From positions 186,001 to 250,000 of the forward strand of contig CAMPDV010000266.1 in NCBI GenBank assembly GCA_946699065.1: DNA of 64,000 nucleotides. The letters run 5' to 3'. The notes below the pieces were generated by a model, which was given only the letters and a program-made list of their open reading frames with translations, was not told where the DNA came from and searched no databases. Position numbers and translations under genes: made by a program. Origin of the DNA: Loxodes magnus. Its lineage: Eukaryota; Ciliophora; Karyorelictea; Loxodida; Loxodidae. Below, in pieces: positions 1 through 11,656 of the stretch (position 1 is the first letter of the stretch; every line of letters begins with the position of its first letter).

Positions 1-100
1 CATAAAGTCGATTATGGGTACTTAACTTCCCCAACCTCTGATGAAGATGACCTTGTTGCTCACCTTCGAACAACTATGGCGGTTTTAAAAAATAATATAT
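1..100 (+). repeat. Copy of the 11.0-kb dispersed repeat (edge of window)
   Basis: The first 100 bases closely match 11003-11095, with only a few substitutions. They share the phrase ATTATGGGTACTTAAC followed by CCCCAACCTCTGATGAAG. A third, shorter match lies at 10862-10900. The match begins at base 1, so the element extends out of the window. I see no coding assignment for it. Its position just before an array-derived block suggests the same kind of element borders rearranged repeat DNA at both places. Confidence 0.75.
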
Positions 101-147
101 AATAAAAGATTTAATCTTTTTAAGTTATTATTAACTAACTTCGGAAT

Positions 148-784
148 AATTTTTAGATAAGTTTAAAATATTCTGAGCTACTCAGATTTTCTATAACTTA
201 AATAATAGAATTTTCTTACTTGTCTATTAGAATTTACGTATATTAAAAAATAACTAAAATAATGATAATTTATTGAAATTTATATTTATCTAATATTTCC
301 TTCACTTTTTTATTAGTTAGCTTTTCTACAGTCTACTGTTCAAAATAGTAGAATATTAAAATTCATTAAAAACTTTAAAAATATATGTAAACTTAATAAG
401 AAGCTAGAAGTTATAGAATAACCATGATAATTAGATATTAAAGTAAAGCAATAAATATATAGCCTTTGAAAGATAAGTAATATAAACATATAAATGATTA
501 CTATAATTTGTTCATTATACTTCTTATTTTATATATTTAGTACTTTTTATCTTCTTAAGATACTATTTTCCTTAGCTTCTTTAAATAATATGCTTTATTT
601 ATTTATTTTTGTAATTTTCTTTCTTTTATTTCCCTCAATCAAGCAAATAGTTAAAAGGATGATTGATGAAAAAGTATTAATTCTGACCATATAAATAAGT
701 AATGCATAACATTAATTTCAGAAATTATTTTACTATATGTTTCACTTAACTCTACTATAATAAATTATTATATATTATATTTTA
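148..784 (+). repeat. Copy of the array-unit flank upstream of the F-box/LRR gene
   Basis: This stretch is nearly the same as 29547-30175, 46358-46980 and 63345-63970, including the phrase TAAAATATTCTGAGCTACTC near its start and the landmark TTCACTTAAC near its end. It is the 5' flank of the F-box/LRR gene. A short open frame at 494-694 has no conserved counterpart in the other copies, which carry indels there, so I do not call a gene. Confidence 0.85.
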
Positions 785-1131
785 ATTAGGGTGGAAATCC
801 CTTTCCTTCGGATGCTGCTTGGAGGCCTAGCTAGGCAACTAAAAGCGAGAGTGGATGGAGGATAAATCGAAGAAAGAGAAATCAATAACAAGAGAAGGAA
901 GATTCATCAAGCAGGAGAACTCTGAATGCCAGAAGAAAACCTTCTTCATCATAGGTCGGGGAAATATGTACCCGTAATCGGATATTGCATTCTATTCTTT
1001 GGTAGGAAAAATTGCAGGGACATACTGCAGGAAGAGAAAAAAAGGATAGAGAGACACATAAAATTTTATTTTTCGACATTAAATAAAATTAATTTTAAGA
1101 GCGTGCACCAACGAGAGTGCTACACGCTCTA
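785..1131 (+). mobile_element. Less A+T-rich insertion ending in the hairpin tail (SINE-like)
   Basis: About 310 bp of visibly less A+T-rich DNA sits in the array flank at exactly the point where the other copies (30176, 46982) carry only a hairpin. It contains a perfect 12-bp palindrome GCCTAGCTAGGC at 825-836 and a purine-rich body, and it ends in the hairpin at 1098-1130. The other loci look like 5'-truncated versions of such an insertion, which is the usual behaviour of LINE-mobilised elements. I could not find a tRNA-type A/B box, so its ancestry is unknown. Short open frames here on both strands are not conserved. Confidence 0.5.
1098..1130 (+). repeat. Hairpin tail, copy 1
   Basis: The sequence is AGAGCGTG, a loop containing GAGAGTGCTA, then CACGCTCT: an 8-bp perfect inverted repeat with extra CAC/GTG pairing inside. 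It matches the reverse complement of 10607-10640 and is related to six other sites in the window. Confidence 0.8.
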
Positions 1132-1369
1132 TAATCTCAATTTATTTATATTAATTTATCATTTAAACTATTAATAAAAGATAAAATGTTAATAAAATTA
1201 TTTATTTCTAATTTATAATATAATATATTTTAATTATTACAGCTACTAATCAATTAGGCTAAATATTATTATTTATGTTACTTAATTATTTATTTTATAA
1301 TTCTAACTTTTTCTTTCGCTTATATCATAATTTACCTTTATTAACTACCTTTTAAACAATTATTATAAA

Positions 1370-2075
1370 ATGGCTGAAAATACTAGAACGTCAAGTATTA
1401 AGCCCAGCGAACCTATACTCTTATAGAAATAAAAACAGGAAGAGTAATCTAAATAAGATATTTCAAGTCAGTAAGGCTAAGCTGTTAAAAACGAAGTCTT
1501 GCAAGAGGAACAACTAGGGATGAAAAATAATAAGGAAGAATAAAAATAAAATATAGAGAAGTATGAGAGAAAATAATAGCTAAAATAGTCTATGTTTTGG
1601 AAGAGCAAATATATTTTGGATTTGCTTACATAATTTCTAAATCTAAATGATATAGCTTAGTTATAGTAAGTAAATAGATATTTCTATAATTTTACTTATC
1701 TATTTAAGGAACTAGATACTTAAAGAGTAAAAAACGAAGCATTATAAATGAAGAATAAGATAGAATGAATTTTGAGATAGATAAGTAAATCTGATGTAGA
1801 AACAATACTTCTAGATGGAAAATTATTGTCTTAAAATGTGTGCCTATAAATTAGGAATAATTTAGAGAAATCTATAAATCTCAGAATTTAAAAACTGAAA
1901 AATTCCTCTCTAATAAAACTAAAGGTAATTGTAATACAAAACTGATCCAATAATAATTTTGATTCCTTACCTAATTTATAAAATATAAAAAGTTTAACCA
2001 GCTTAAAAATTGAAGATACTATAATTAGAGATTAAAATTTATACTTTATGCAAGAGTTAACAAATTTAAAATCAG
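1370..2075 (+). pseudogene. 5' fragment of F-box/LRR gene
   Basis: Starts ATG GCT GAA AAT and follows the first 235 or so codons of the F-box/LRR gene at 30452, including the Gln-rich N-terminus, the F-box-like helix region and the start of the LRRs. The frame stays open if TAA/TAG = Gln and TGA = Trp. Similarity stops abruptly after the phrase AATTTAAAATCAGTA. Everything downstream is unrelated to the rest of the gene, so about two thirds of the protein is missing. The break marks a rearrangement boundary. It is probably not functional, though a short protein could be made from it. Confidence 0.8.
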
Positions 2076-3787
2076 TAACCAGAGATCTCTCTAAGGATTA
2101 GAGATATAATGAGACAGTTAAAATATTGTTCCTTGGGTTGTTTGAATTATATCTTAATATTGAATAGTTTATGCGTTTATATTTGGATAAAAGCGATTTT
2201 GTTTGATTATGGTATTTGATATTTTGAGTACATTTAAGTAATTAAAAGATTTGTTGTTTTTGGTATAGTTTTGATTAATGATATAGTTATGATTTTTAGT
2301 GTGGTATTAATTGATTGATATATTTGTAGACTTGACTATAGCTGTAGGTAATTTTGAAAAGTAATAAAGGTTTAGTTTGTGTTTGAAGAATGTTGATTGA
2401 TGAATTTGGAAATAATAGGAGATGGATAGATATATACTTATACATAATTTATACTTAGTTGATTTAGATATTTGTTTGACTATACTTAATTAGTGTATGA
2501 TGATATTGATTAATGATGACTTTTGGTTAAAATATGACTTATACATTCTATCTTATATGCAATTATATGCTGACTCTTTATACTGTTTATTTGTTATTGT
2601 AATTTACTAAAAATATCAAAGTTGTAAATAGTTGTATATAATTAAATGAAATATCTTTATTTCTTCCCTATTAAATAGTTCTATTTTTTAATCATTTTTT
2701 ATTTTACTAAATATATATAAATTATCTTTGTGCACATCTAGTAAATAAGAATAGATAGGTATTTGTTTGATATTTATGAAAATAATTACCTTCTTATCAG
2801 CAATTTTCTAAGGGGGTTTGCAATTAACTCCTATAAATCTTACAGTTTGTTTATATAAAAGTTTTACAAGCATTTAAAAGAAAATGTTGACAACAGATTT
2901 GCAATTAAAAGTCTAAAAATAATAAAACTTAAGAAAATGAAGTTAGTAATAAATGAAATTAGATAGTAGTTCTATAATGCTAGTAACTAAAGAAATATCT
3001 AAAACTAATAATTTCCAAATTATACTTTTGAACACTTTAGAATAACTAAAAACCCTATGTTTAAGTATAGTTAATTGATATGAGAAACTAGGAAAAATAA
3101 ATCAGATAGCTTAAATAGTAGTTACTTTATAAAAGAAAGAGTAAGTAAGATTTGTATGATAGAAATAAAGTTATAAAATGCTAGAGTTTTAGAAGTAAAT
3201 AGGATATAAAATAAATTTATTAGAATATGCTAAGTAAATATAAGTTAAAATGAATAAGTATTGTAATAAAGGAGAATGTTATATCCTAAGAGTATAAATT
3301 GAAAGTGTAGAATAGTATAAAGTAAAAGAGTTTACTTACATTATTGGTATATTTGAATAATAGTATTTTTCTTAATTAGTATTCAAAATATATTACATCA
3401 TATAGGGTTAAATTAGTATATACAATATTCTATTTAGTTTATTTTAACTCTAATTATAAACCCTTTAAATTAATTAAGTACTTCAAAACATTAAGTTTCC
3501 AGATAACCTTAGACTATATATACATAAAAGCATAAGGATAAATATATGGATCAATGTTAGAAAGGATAAACATATCTTTTAAATAGATCATCTGAGTAAA
3601 TCAAATACTTCTATGATTAATAATTTACTCTTTAAATAATTATTATATAATCTCACCTTCACTTCGTTATATATAAGTATTATACAAGAAAATATTAATA
3701 AATGTTAGTGTCTTATTCAAATATAAATCTTTATCAATTCGAGTTGATATTTGAGAAGGTAAAAGTAAATTTTTTATAGCTAAATAA
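2076..3787. other. Unassigned A+T-rich stretch
   Basis: No recognisable gene. Roughly 2140-2560 on the plus strand is strikingly T- and G-rich, with repeated TTGATT/GATTGAT words and few C. The rest is plain A+T-rich sequence. No similarity to the other array copies was noticed. Confidence 0.6.
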
Positions 3788-4650
3788 AAAAGAAAATTAT
3801 AAATAATTTAAGCTTATTTATTATTTGGATTTTAGATTCTAATAATTAATTACTAAGCTTATCATTTTATCTTCTATAGGATTCTTCTATTGCTTTCAAA
3901 GCTATTAGAAATTTACCCCACTTCAAATACCTAGTACTGCTTTTATCTTAAATAAAGAGTATTTTAAAGCTACTTCTTTAGTTGCTCTTTAATTTTTTTA
4001 AAGAATTACAAAATCAGATTAATATATTCCATATATGTCATAATCTATTATTCAGAAATCTTAATTTATTCCAATAAAAATTAATCATCCATAGATAAAG
4101 ATATTTTTAATCAATGGTATCTTTGTTAGATTTTTATTAACTTAATTTGATGATTTTTTTCTGAAGGTTTCTCTAGTTAATAGAGGTAAATATTATTAAA
4201 TCATTGAACTTATATGTCTTAAATATCTTGAAGAGTTTGGACTTAGATATGAATCTATATTCGGCAATTTTTTAATATAAAGCCTCTTTCTTTCTTCTAA
4301 TATTTGGTGTCATTTTCTTATCTAAACTTTATCATTAATTTTTATATCTGTCTGCTAATTTATTTAGTTATAGTTCCCATTTACTCGGTCTTCTATTTAC
4401 TCATTTTAAAAGAAATAGATTCTACTAATAATAATCAAGATAAATCTGGAAACTCCATTCATCACTTTAACTTGGAAAGTATTCAAGCATATTTCTTGAG
4501 ATAAATAGAGGGATTACCTTATTTATTTTAATTTTCCCAGATATTCTGCTAATTTTTTTCAATGCGAAATATATAATTTTTACTCCTATCTATCTAGAAT
4601 TTAATACCTTCTAAAAATATTTTAAAATCTCCAGATTGCTCTAGAAGTTA
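3788..4650. repeat. Copy of the block normally downstream of actin
   Basis: Matches 43830-44665 and 60800-61630, starting at AAGCTTATTTATTATTTGG. In the array this block follows actin; here it stands alone between a broken F-box/LRR fragment and an inverted copy. A plus-strand open frame at 4304-4504 has a counterpart in the copy at 61316 but is broken at 44.3 kb. The minus strand has longer protein-like frames; see the entry at 60800. I do not assign a gene. Confidence 0.8.
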
Positions 4651-5286
4651 AAATTAAGTGTTTGAACTTCATATACTGTCCTGTCTTGCTTGTTATTGAA
4701 GTCGTTGTTAACTCCTGTTTCTTGAAGCCGCGAAAAAATCCTTGTTTAAATCTTGATATTTTATAGATTACTAATATGCTATATTTTAAATTCAGATATA
4801 TAAAAACGTTTTATATGCAACGATGTTGGTTTTACTTAAATAATATTTTCTCAATAAATTTGAACTATATTGAAATATTATTTTTATACTTAATGCATTT
4901 GAAACGCTTTAGCTTTATTTATAAATTCTAAGCTTATTTAATTACTAAATTACTTTTTATTAACTCAGTCTTTTTTAAAGCATTTAAAAGATTTATCAAA
5001 TTTAAGAATATTAATTGTTTTTATACTCTTTCCTAATTAAGACAAACTATTAGTATTTTTTTACATTCATTTTACATAAGCTTTTATACTCTTTTATCAA
5101 ATCTTTTTCAAACGGAGTTTAATTAATATAAATGCTATTCTTATTTTAATTGATTTAAATACCAAATCTATTTTAATTAGAATTATTATTTAGCACTCAG
5201 ATTTATGAAATGTATAGAGTTTATGAAATAATGGAATTATTTTATATTTTAAATTTTTTAAATACTTTAATTTATTTATTTCTAGT
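4651..5286. other. Unassigned spacer
   Basis: A+T-rich spacer between the post-actin block and the stop codon of the inverted F-box/LRR gene. Nothing identifiable on either strand. Confidence 0.5.
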
Positions 5287-7440
5287 TCAAAGTCAAATAC
5301 TTCTCACATCAAAATCCATTTCTTGCTCTTTAAATCTTGTCAATCTTTCACATTTTATTTCTATTTTCGTGAACTGTTGAATCATTAAATTAATTCATTA
5401 AATATTTACTTTAGAACATTATCTCAAGTTTACTTTTCTCAAGCTGCTCCAAATTGGATATTAAGTTACAGATTCGTCTCTTATAGGGAAAGCTTCTTCT
5501 GTTATTTCCTTATTATCTTATAAACTTAAATTTTGTAACTTAGAACAGTTTCTTATTATTAAAATAATGTCTTCATTTACTAAACTTAGCCCTTCTAATT
5601 ATAAAGATTTTAAATTTTAAATTAATATAATTTATTTAATTCAAATTTTACATTTGATATTGCTCTCCCCAAGAGAATTATTAGCTATCTCTTAGGATTA
5701 TAATTTTTAAGCTACTATACTTCCTTCTAAAATTTGCTAACTTTTTTGAATGGAAATATCATTTAAACTCTTGCAGTTTTAAAAAATGAAATAGAGAGTT
5801 TCATCTGTCATATGATTCATTTCTCTTAAATTAATACTCTCTAGTTTAGATGAATAAATGCCAATCTATTGAATTGTTTCATTTTTAATTTGATTCATTT
5901 TATCAGCACTTAAACCTTTTAGATTAGGCGCATTTTAAATTATAAATAGGATAGTTTCATCTCTAATAAAATCGCATTAGCAAAAGTAAATAATCCCTAA
6001 CTTTCTGAATTAGTGCGATATCTAAGCTAAGATATTTTCTCTTGGGTATTTATTTACTTCCTATGTATTACTAACTTAAGTAAATAAATTAGCAAAAATT
6101 AGCTATTTAATATTAGGAGCTTTAAATAGTAGAACTCTTAAAATCTAATCGCTTTATTGCTAAACACTATTTATAAACACTTTCTCTAGATTATAAAGTA
6201 ATTCCTACTTTCCAAAGCTAATAGCCTATTAATCTTTACTCTATTGCTAGTTATTAACTTAATTATTACTATTTTCTTAAATTCAGCATAGATTCTTTAT
6301 ATTAGGAGAGCTTTACAGAATTAGTTAGAAAATTTCGTAATTAAAAGGATTATTATTTAGCATTTCAATTGTTTCAAGATTTTAATTCTGATAACTAAAT
6401 AAATTTCTTAAAGTCTAATCTGGGAATTAAGTATTTCTAAGGCTAAACCTTTAAAGGTTTAACCTTTTAACTTTAACAATAAACTAATCAGGCTCTTTAT
6501 ATGTTGATCTTATTTAAATTTCTTTTAAGTTAGGGCAAAAATCAATAAGTTCGTCTAATTTTTTATTAGAGTTAATATTAATGCTATGAATGTATTATCC
6601 CTTTATTTTCAAATAATCTTTTATCTTTTGGTAATTTATCAATTCACAATCTATTTCTAGATTTTCTATTTTTAGACTTTAACAGTAGTCCACCAAAAAC
6701 TAACCTGATATCTATTCAACTTTTTTGAGATATACTGATTTTAAATTTGTTAACTCTTGTATAAAGTATAAGTTTGTATCTCTAATTATAGTATTTTAAA
6801 TTTTTAAGCTGGTTAAACTTTTTAAATTTTATAGATCAGGTAAGGAATCAAAATTATTATTGGATCAGTTTTGTATTACAACTTCCTTTAGTTTCATTAG
6901 AGAGGAATTTTTCAGTTTTTAAATTCTGAGATTTATAGATTTCTCTAAACTATTCCCTATTTACATGCACACATTTTAAGACAATAATTTTCCATCTAGA
7001 ACTATTGTTTCTACATCAGATTTACTTATCTATCTCAAAATTCATTCTATCTTATTCTTCGTTTACAATGCTTCGTTTTTTACTCTTTAAGTATCTAGTT
7101 CCTTAAATAGATAACTAAAATTATAGAAATATCTATTTACTTACTGTAACTAAGCTATATCATTTAGATTTAGAAATTGCGTAAGCAAATCCAAGATATA
7201 TTTGCTATTCCAAAACATAGACTATTTTAACTAATATTTCCTCTCATGCTTCTCTATATTTTATTCGTATTCTTCCTTATTATTTTTCATCCCTAGTTGT
7301 TCCTCTTGCAAGACTTCACTTTTAACAGTTTAGCATTACTGACTTGAAATATCTTATTCAGATTACTCTTCCTGTTTTTCATTCTATAAAAGCTAAGATT
7401 CATTATTCTAAATACTTAAACTTCTAGTATTTTCTTCCAT
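5287..7440 (-). CDS. F-box-like / leucine-rich-repeat protein, inverted full-length copy
   Basis: Read on the minus strand from ATG (7438-7440) to TGA (5287-5289): 718 codons. It aligns codon for codon with the plus-strand paralogues at 23476 and 30452 wherever I compared them. Order: a Gln/Glu-rich N-terminus (about residues 1-75), an F-box-like segment with pattern ILDLL..FL.L.D...L..VNR.FY (about 80-112), then irregular LRRs to the C-terminus. Proteins of this class typically act as substrate adaptors of SCF ubiquitin ligases; that role is inferred from family resemblance only. Several in-frame TGA codons fall where a Trp is conserved. The terminal TGA follows a conserved SIWL motif. No array hairpin is present in its upstream flank. 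Confidence 0.75.
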
Positions 7441-8530
7441 TTTATAACAAATAGTTAGTAAGTTGCTAATATAGATAATTAATGATACAAGTGGAAGAAA
7501 AAAACCAAAGATTATGAAATAAAGAGTTATAAGCATAAATTATGATACTTACTCCTAATTGATTAGTAGCTATATTATAATTAAAGTGTATTATGTTATA
7601 AGTAGAAATGAATACTTTTATTTACATTTTATCAGTTTACTAATAGTTTTAATGATAATGTGTATAATTATTTATTATAGTAGAGTTAAGTGAAACATAT
7701 AGTAAAATAATTACTCAAATTAATGATATAAAATACTTATATGGATAGTATTTTTCATTCATCCTTTTGTTTATTTGTTTGATTGAGGGAAATAAATAAA
7801 AAGAAAGAAAATAAATCAATAAAGCAGATTATTTAAAAGGAAGTAAGGATAATAACCTCTTAAGAAGAAAGAAGTACTGAAGGCTATAAAATGAGGAGTA
7901 GAGAGAACAATTTATAGTAATCATTTATATGCTTATATTACTTAGCTTTCAAAGGCTATATATTAAATGCTTTAGTTCAATATCTAATTATCTAGGTTAT
8001 TCTAGCTTCTTATTAAGTTTAACTATATTTATCAAGTTTGAATGAAACTGAATATTCTACAATTTTGAACAGAAGGCTATAGAAAATCTGAGTAGCTCAG
8101 AATATTTTAAACTTATCTAAAATATTCCGAAGCTAACTAATTTAAAATCTAAATAAGTTAAAAAAAGAAAAGAAACTAAAGGACTAAATCAGAAAGGAGA
8201 TAACTTCCATTTATCCAGCATCAAACGAAATATCTATAAGAAGGAGCTTAGAATTTCTGAGCTGCTGAAAACCTTTAAAATATGAAACCTGAAGAAGTTA
8301 GAAATAAAGGAAAGTAATAGAATGCTAAGGACGAAGGGAAAAATACTAATTTAAACTGTTAATTAATTAAAACTGAATAGTAAAATATCTAATACCTATA
8401 TTTATAAGGGAGCTTTTATGTATTACTATCCAATCTGATAAATATATGATTCAACTACCTTTCCTTTAAATGAGTAAGAAAATTGAATTTAAAAGGGGAT
8501 TCGATGTCATTAAATGATTAAGAAGCTAGC
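7441..8530 (-). repeat. Inverted copy of the array flank, including a unit-unit junction
   Basis: Reverse complement of the F-box/LRR upstream flank (as 29357-30451), continuing through about 8306 into the reverse complement of the last 200 bp of the array unit (as 45960-46167). The junction between unit end and unit start is therefore also present here in inverted orientation. The segment corresponding to the hairpin insertion is missing near 7650-7670. Confidence 0.8.
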
Positions 8531-9149
8531 TATTTACTTATCTAAACTAAAGATGAAAAATGATTAACTAATTAAAAAGTGAAAAAATATTTAAGTACAC
8601 GAATCTCATTAAATGCTAAAATAGAATGATCCATTTCTAGCTAGATAGCAATCTTATACATAAATTTGGGAAATGGTTTTGGATTAAAAATTCCTTAGTT
8701 ATATCATGTTAATTTTTACGTCTTCAAATTTATTTTTCATTTCATAAAAGAGTTGTCAACTTAATTAATCATTCCCTCATTCAATGAATAATAAATGCTT
8801 CTTATAAACTATTATGAAAATTGCTTTTTTATTTAATTAGTGTATATTACACGTTTTTGACTACCTATATATTTAGATTTAGTTGAAATTTAAATCTAGA
8901 CTAACAAATTTTTTGGCTTCTTTGATTTGTGGAATTTCTTTTTTTGATTAAAAATATTTAAATTTAAAAGGTTTCTTCATATCACTTCCTCTCCATTTGT
9001 ATCTTAAAATCTTTGATGCTTCTTTTTTCTATTTTAAGTAGCTTCATTCTTCAATCAAGTAAGTCTATCTATACTGTATAAATGATTTTTAACTGTAATT
9101 ATGTTCTGAGTTATCCAATTAAATATTATAGAATACTACTATGCTTTTT
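8531..9149. other. Unassigned stretch
   Basis: Nothing clearly recognisable. The part after about 8930 may be the decayed 3' end of the reverse-transcriptase element to its right. Confidence 0.4.
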
Positions 9150-10250
9150 TAATAGTCAAAGTGCTGATATCCCTTCTTTCCAGTTGTTTTAGAAAATTAA
9201 ACCTTAAGTTGATTATGGATAATCAATATTTTCTCTTCTTATTTTGCAAAAAAATCACAGAGCTATAATGTACTGAAAGGTATTCAATTCAGATCAATAT
9301 AACACGGTTCGTTAATTTTAGACTTCTAATGCTTAGAATACTTTCCTTGAGATGAATCGTCTACTCGATTCTTTTTTATTTGTTACAGCAGAGATTTCTT
9401 GTTATGTACTTCAATGCACTAACTCACCTCCATTTTCAGCTTTTTGAAGATTGAAAAATCTATACAAAGTTTTGAAACACCAAAAAGTTGTCTTTCTATA
9501 CCTTAAAAAAATTACAGCTTTTTTCATGGCAGTTAAATACCTTAAGGTAGTTTCTTTTCAGTGTATTCTCGAATTTCTTTTTTAGTGCAGAAGTAAACCC
9601 AAATATGTGATTTATTGCTTTTAAATGATTTGCTATCACCAATCATCAGATTCAAATTTAATTCATTGCTCCTTTCTTTTTTAGAACTAGACAACTTAGT
9701 CCTTAGCTATATTTGACTTTAAATAGGTTCAATTAAAAACACTATTAGTTTCCTTTTTTAACGCTTACATTTTTTTGATTTTGATAAAAGCATCAAATCG
9801 TTACTCATCTCTACATGCGAAACTTTTATCTATTTTTGTGCTTTTAAATCCTATAAAATTACCTTTATTTTCTACTGTCATAATACAATAGAGCTAGTAC
9901 AAATCCATCTGAGCTTACCAGTATAACTCCATTGCTATATTAAAGTTGCCTAGTATTCTATTCATCCACGAGAATTGATGAACTAAAGGTTTCGAAGATT
10001 GATTTAAATGCTTTTATGAGTCCAAAAATTAACTTAGTTCTTCTAAGTTAATCGAATGGCAACTTTCTCTCTATGGAATCAAATTTTTCTTTCAACATCT
10101 CACAAAGTTGCTATTGTGCTATTTTTCCCTTAAGCTTATTTGTGGAAGATATCTATTATTCACTAGATCACCGAGATTTGATAAGTCGTTTATTTCTTTT
10201 TCATGATATATGTTTGATATGGGGGAATTAAGTTGCTTTAGCAAATTAAA
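9150..10250 (-). pseudogene. Decayed LINE reverse transcriptase
   Basis: Diverged relative of the minus-strand reverse transcriptases at 33181-35248 and 50001-52073. Recognisable matches include the segment encoding CYIDLNW.PF..IIA near 9290-9230, motif-B remnants with LALLYYD near 9890-9930, and the equivalent of the DSIERR region near 10060. Motif B has lost its QG (it reads roughly GVILVSSDGF), and the catalytic DD segment is scrambled. Frames shift repeatedly, so it is dead. The Trp in CYIDLNW is TGA here and in both better copies. Confidence 0.75.
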
Positions 10251-10606
10251 TTGTATAACCAGAGAGAGAACAAGGAGAAATAGAGTATAGTTAGATTTGA
10301 GACTCCAATAGAGTGAAGAAATATTGGATGAGTATCCAAAAAAGAACCTTCATGGAAATAGCAAAGCAAGAAAGAATATTTCATGAGGCAAGAAGAAGAA
10401 ACTACATCTGCTACTGTACTGACACTTATGACGGAAATGTCCAGGATAAAAAAGAAGGAGTAGCGTCTGGTGAAATATTATACAACATAACAAATAAAAA
10501 ATTGCAAACTTATATTATTTACAAAGCTATATAGATATTAATTTTCACTACGGTCATAATTCACGAAAATTGTGTTTTAATGAAATAAATAAATAAATTT
10601 GTCTAT
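10251..10606 (+). other. Unassigned charged open frame
   Basis: A plus-strand frame from ATG 10313 gives a Lys/Arg/Glu-rich peptide (MKKYWMSIQKRTFMEIAK at the start, a CYC motif around residue 35) and stays open beyond 10534, because TAG reads as Gln. I recognise no family. It ends against a minus-oriented hairpin tail, so it may belong to a mobile element rather than a host gene. Confidence 0.25.
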
Positions 10607-10640
10607 AGAGCGCGTAGCACTCTCGTTGGTGCGCAGCTCT
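10607..10640 (-). repeat. Hairpin tail, copy 2
   Basis: Reverse complement of the hairpin at 1098-1130: AGAGCGCG, TAGCAC, TCTCGTTG, GTG, CGCAGCTCT. Copies 1 and 2 are the closest pair in the set. Confidence 0.8.
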
Positions 10641-10644
10641 TTAA

Positions 10645-10795
10645 AAAAAAATGTTTCATACTGACAAGAATGTTTCTTACTGATAAAATTATCAGATACT
10701 GGTAGACCTTGTTCAATACTGGTATAATTATTCAGTACTGATAAAAATGTTCAATACTGATATAATTTTAGAATACTCGTAATCTTTAATACTTG
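10645..10795. repeat. Degenerate short tandem repeat
   Basis: Six or so imperfect units built around TTCAATACTGATA / ATACTGGTA, spaced about 18-25 bp apart and separated by A/T-rich linkers. No coding role seen. Confidence 0.65.
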
Positions 10796-10835
10796 CTGGA
10801 GGTCCAAGGACATTGCAAGATTGTGTCTCATTGCA

Positions 10836-11095
10836 TCACCAAAGCAGAGGACGACATGTGTCAATTATGGGTACTTAAATTCCCCACCTCTGATGAAGCT
10901 CGCAATATTATTTCTTTTTAGTTCCAGAGTTAAAAATAAACTAAGCCAGTGCCGAAGGTCTAAGAATCTTATGTCTCTAGGCCAAACCAAAGCAGAGGAA
11001 GACATAAAGTCGATTATGGGTACTTAACTTCCCCAACCTCTGATGAAGATGACCTTGTTGTTCACCTTCGAACAATTATGGCGATTTTAAAATAA
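10836..11095 (+). repeat. Tandem pair of about 60-bp direct repeats
   Basis: Two copies of a unit reading CCAAAGCAGAGGA(C/A)GACAT, then ATTATGGGTACTTAA, then CCTCTGATGAAG lie at about 10838-10899 and 10984-11050. The second continues as the copy seen at bases 1-100. A 68-codon plus-strand frame across it (10821-11027) is not conserved in the other copy, so I do not call a gene. Confidence 0.7.
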
Positions 11096-11656
11096 AATAT
11101 AATAAACAGTTAATAGGTAGTCGACCGAGTAGACAGACTGGTGCAGTCATGTCTGCACTGCAAGTACTCTTGCAATAGATTCGCCACAAACAAGTAAGGA
11201 CGGGCACATTTTGTGATAAGCCTTACTTGTTTGAGGGTTCTCTCTATCGGTTCGAGAAGTTAATTAGAGGAAACCAAAATCAAGATCTCAGAGTGTTCCT
11301 GATTTTGCATGGCGCTATTCTGATCAGGAGATAGAAAGCAACAAAAACAGGACTAAGACCACAAATAACTAGTATTTAGAAGACTTTAACCTAATTGGGT
11401 CGTTTAGCACAAATATTGGAATGTTCTCTAACTCCTTCTAACTCCAGCCTTTGGAAGAATTACAAGAATTTACAGAGTGAAGGCAATTAGTTTTGATTAT
11501 AAAAACAGAGAAAAGAAGAAAATAATCAAAGAGATCAGATAAAGAGAAACATTTCTAGCCTACTATTAACGACTAAATTTGGTTGCTTTATTTTTCCATG
11601 GTAAACTAAACAATGGAGTACCTTGGTAATCTAATTAACGAATTAATTTATAAATA
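11096..11656. other. Unassigned stretch
   Basis: Less A+T-rich than the array. There is a short complementary pair, ACAAGTAAGG near 11190 and CCTTACTTGT near 11220, that could fold into a stem about 20 bp apart. No gene recognised. Confidence 0.4.

Noticed and set aside
926..1174. ORFs on both strands inside the 785-1131 insertion
   Set aside because: No copy conserves them, and the insertion looks like a non-coding short mobile element.
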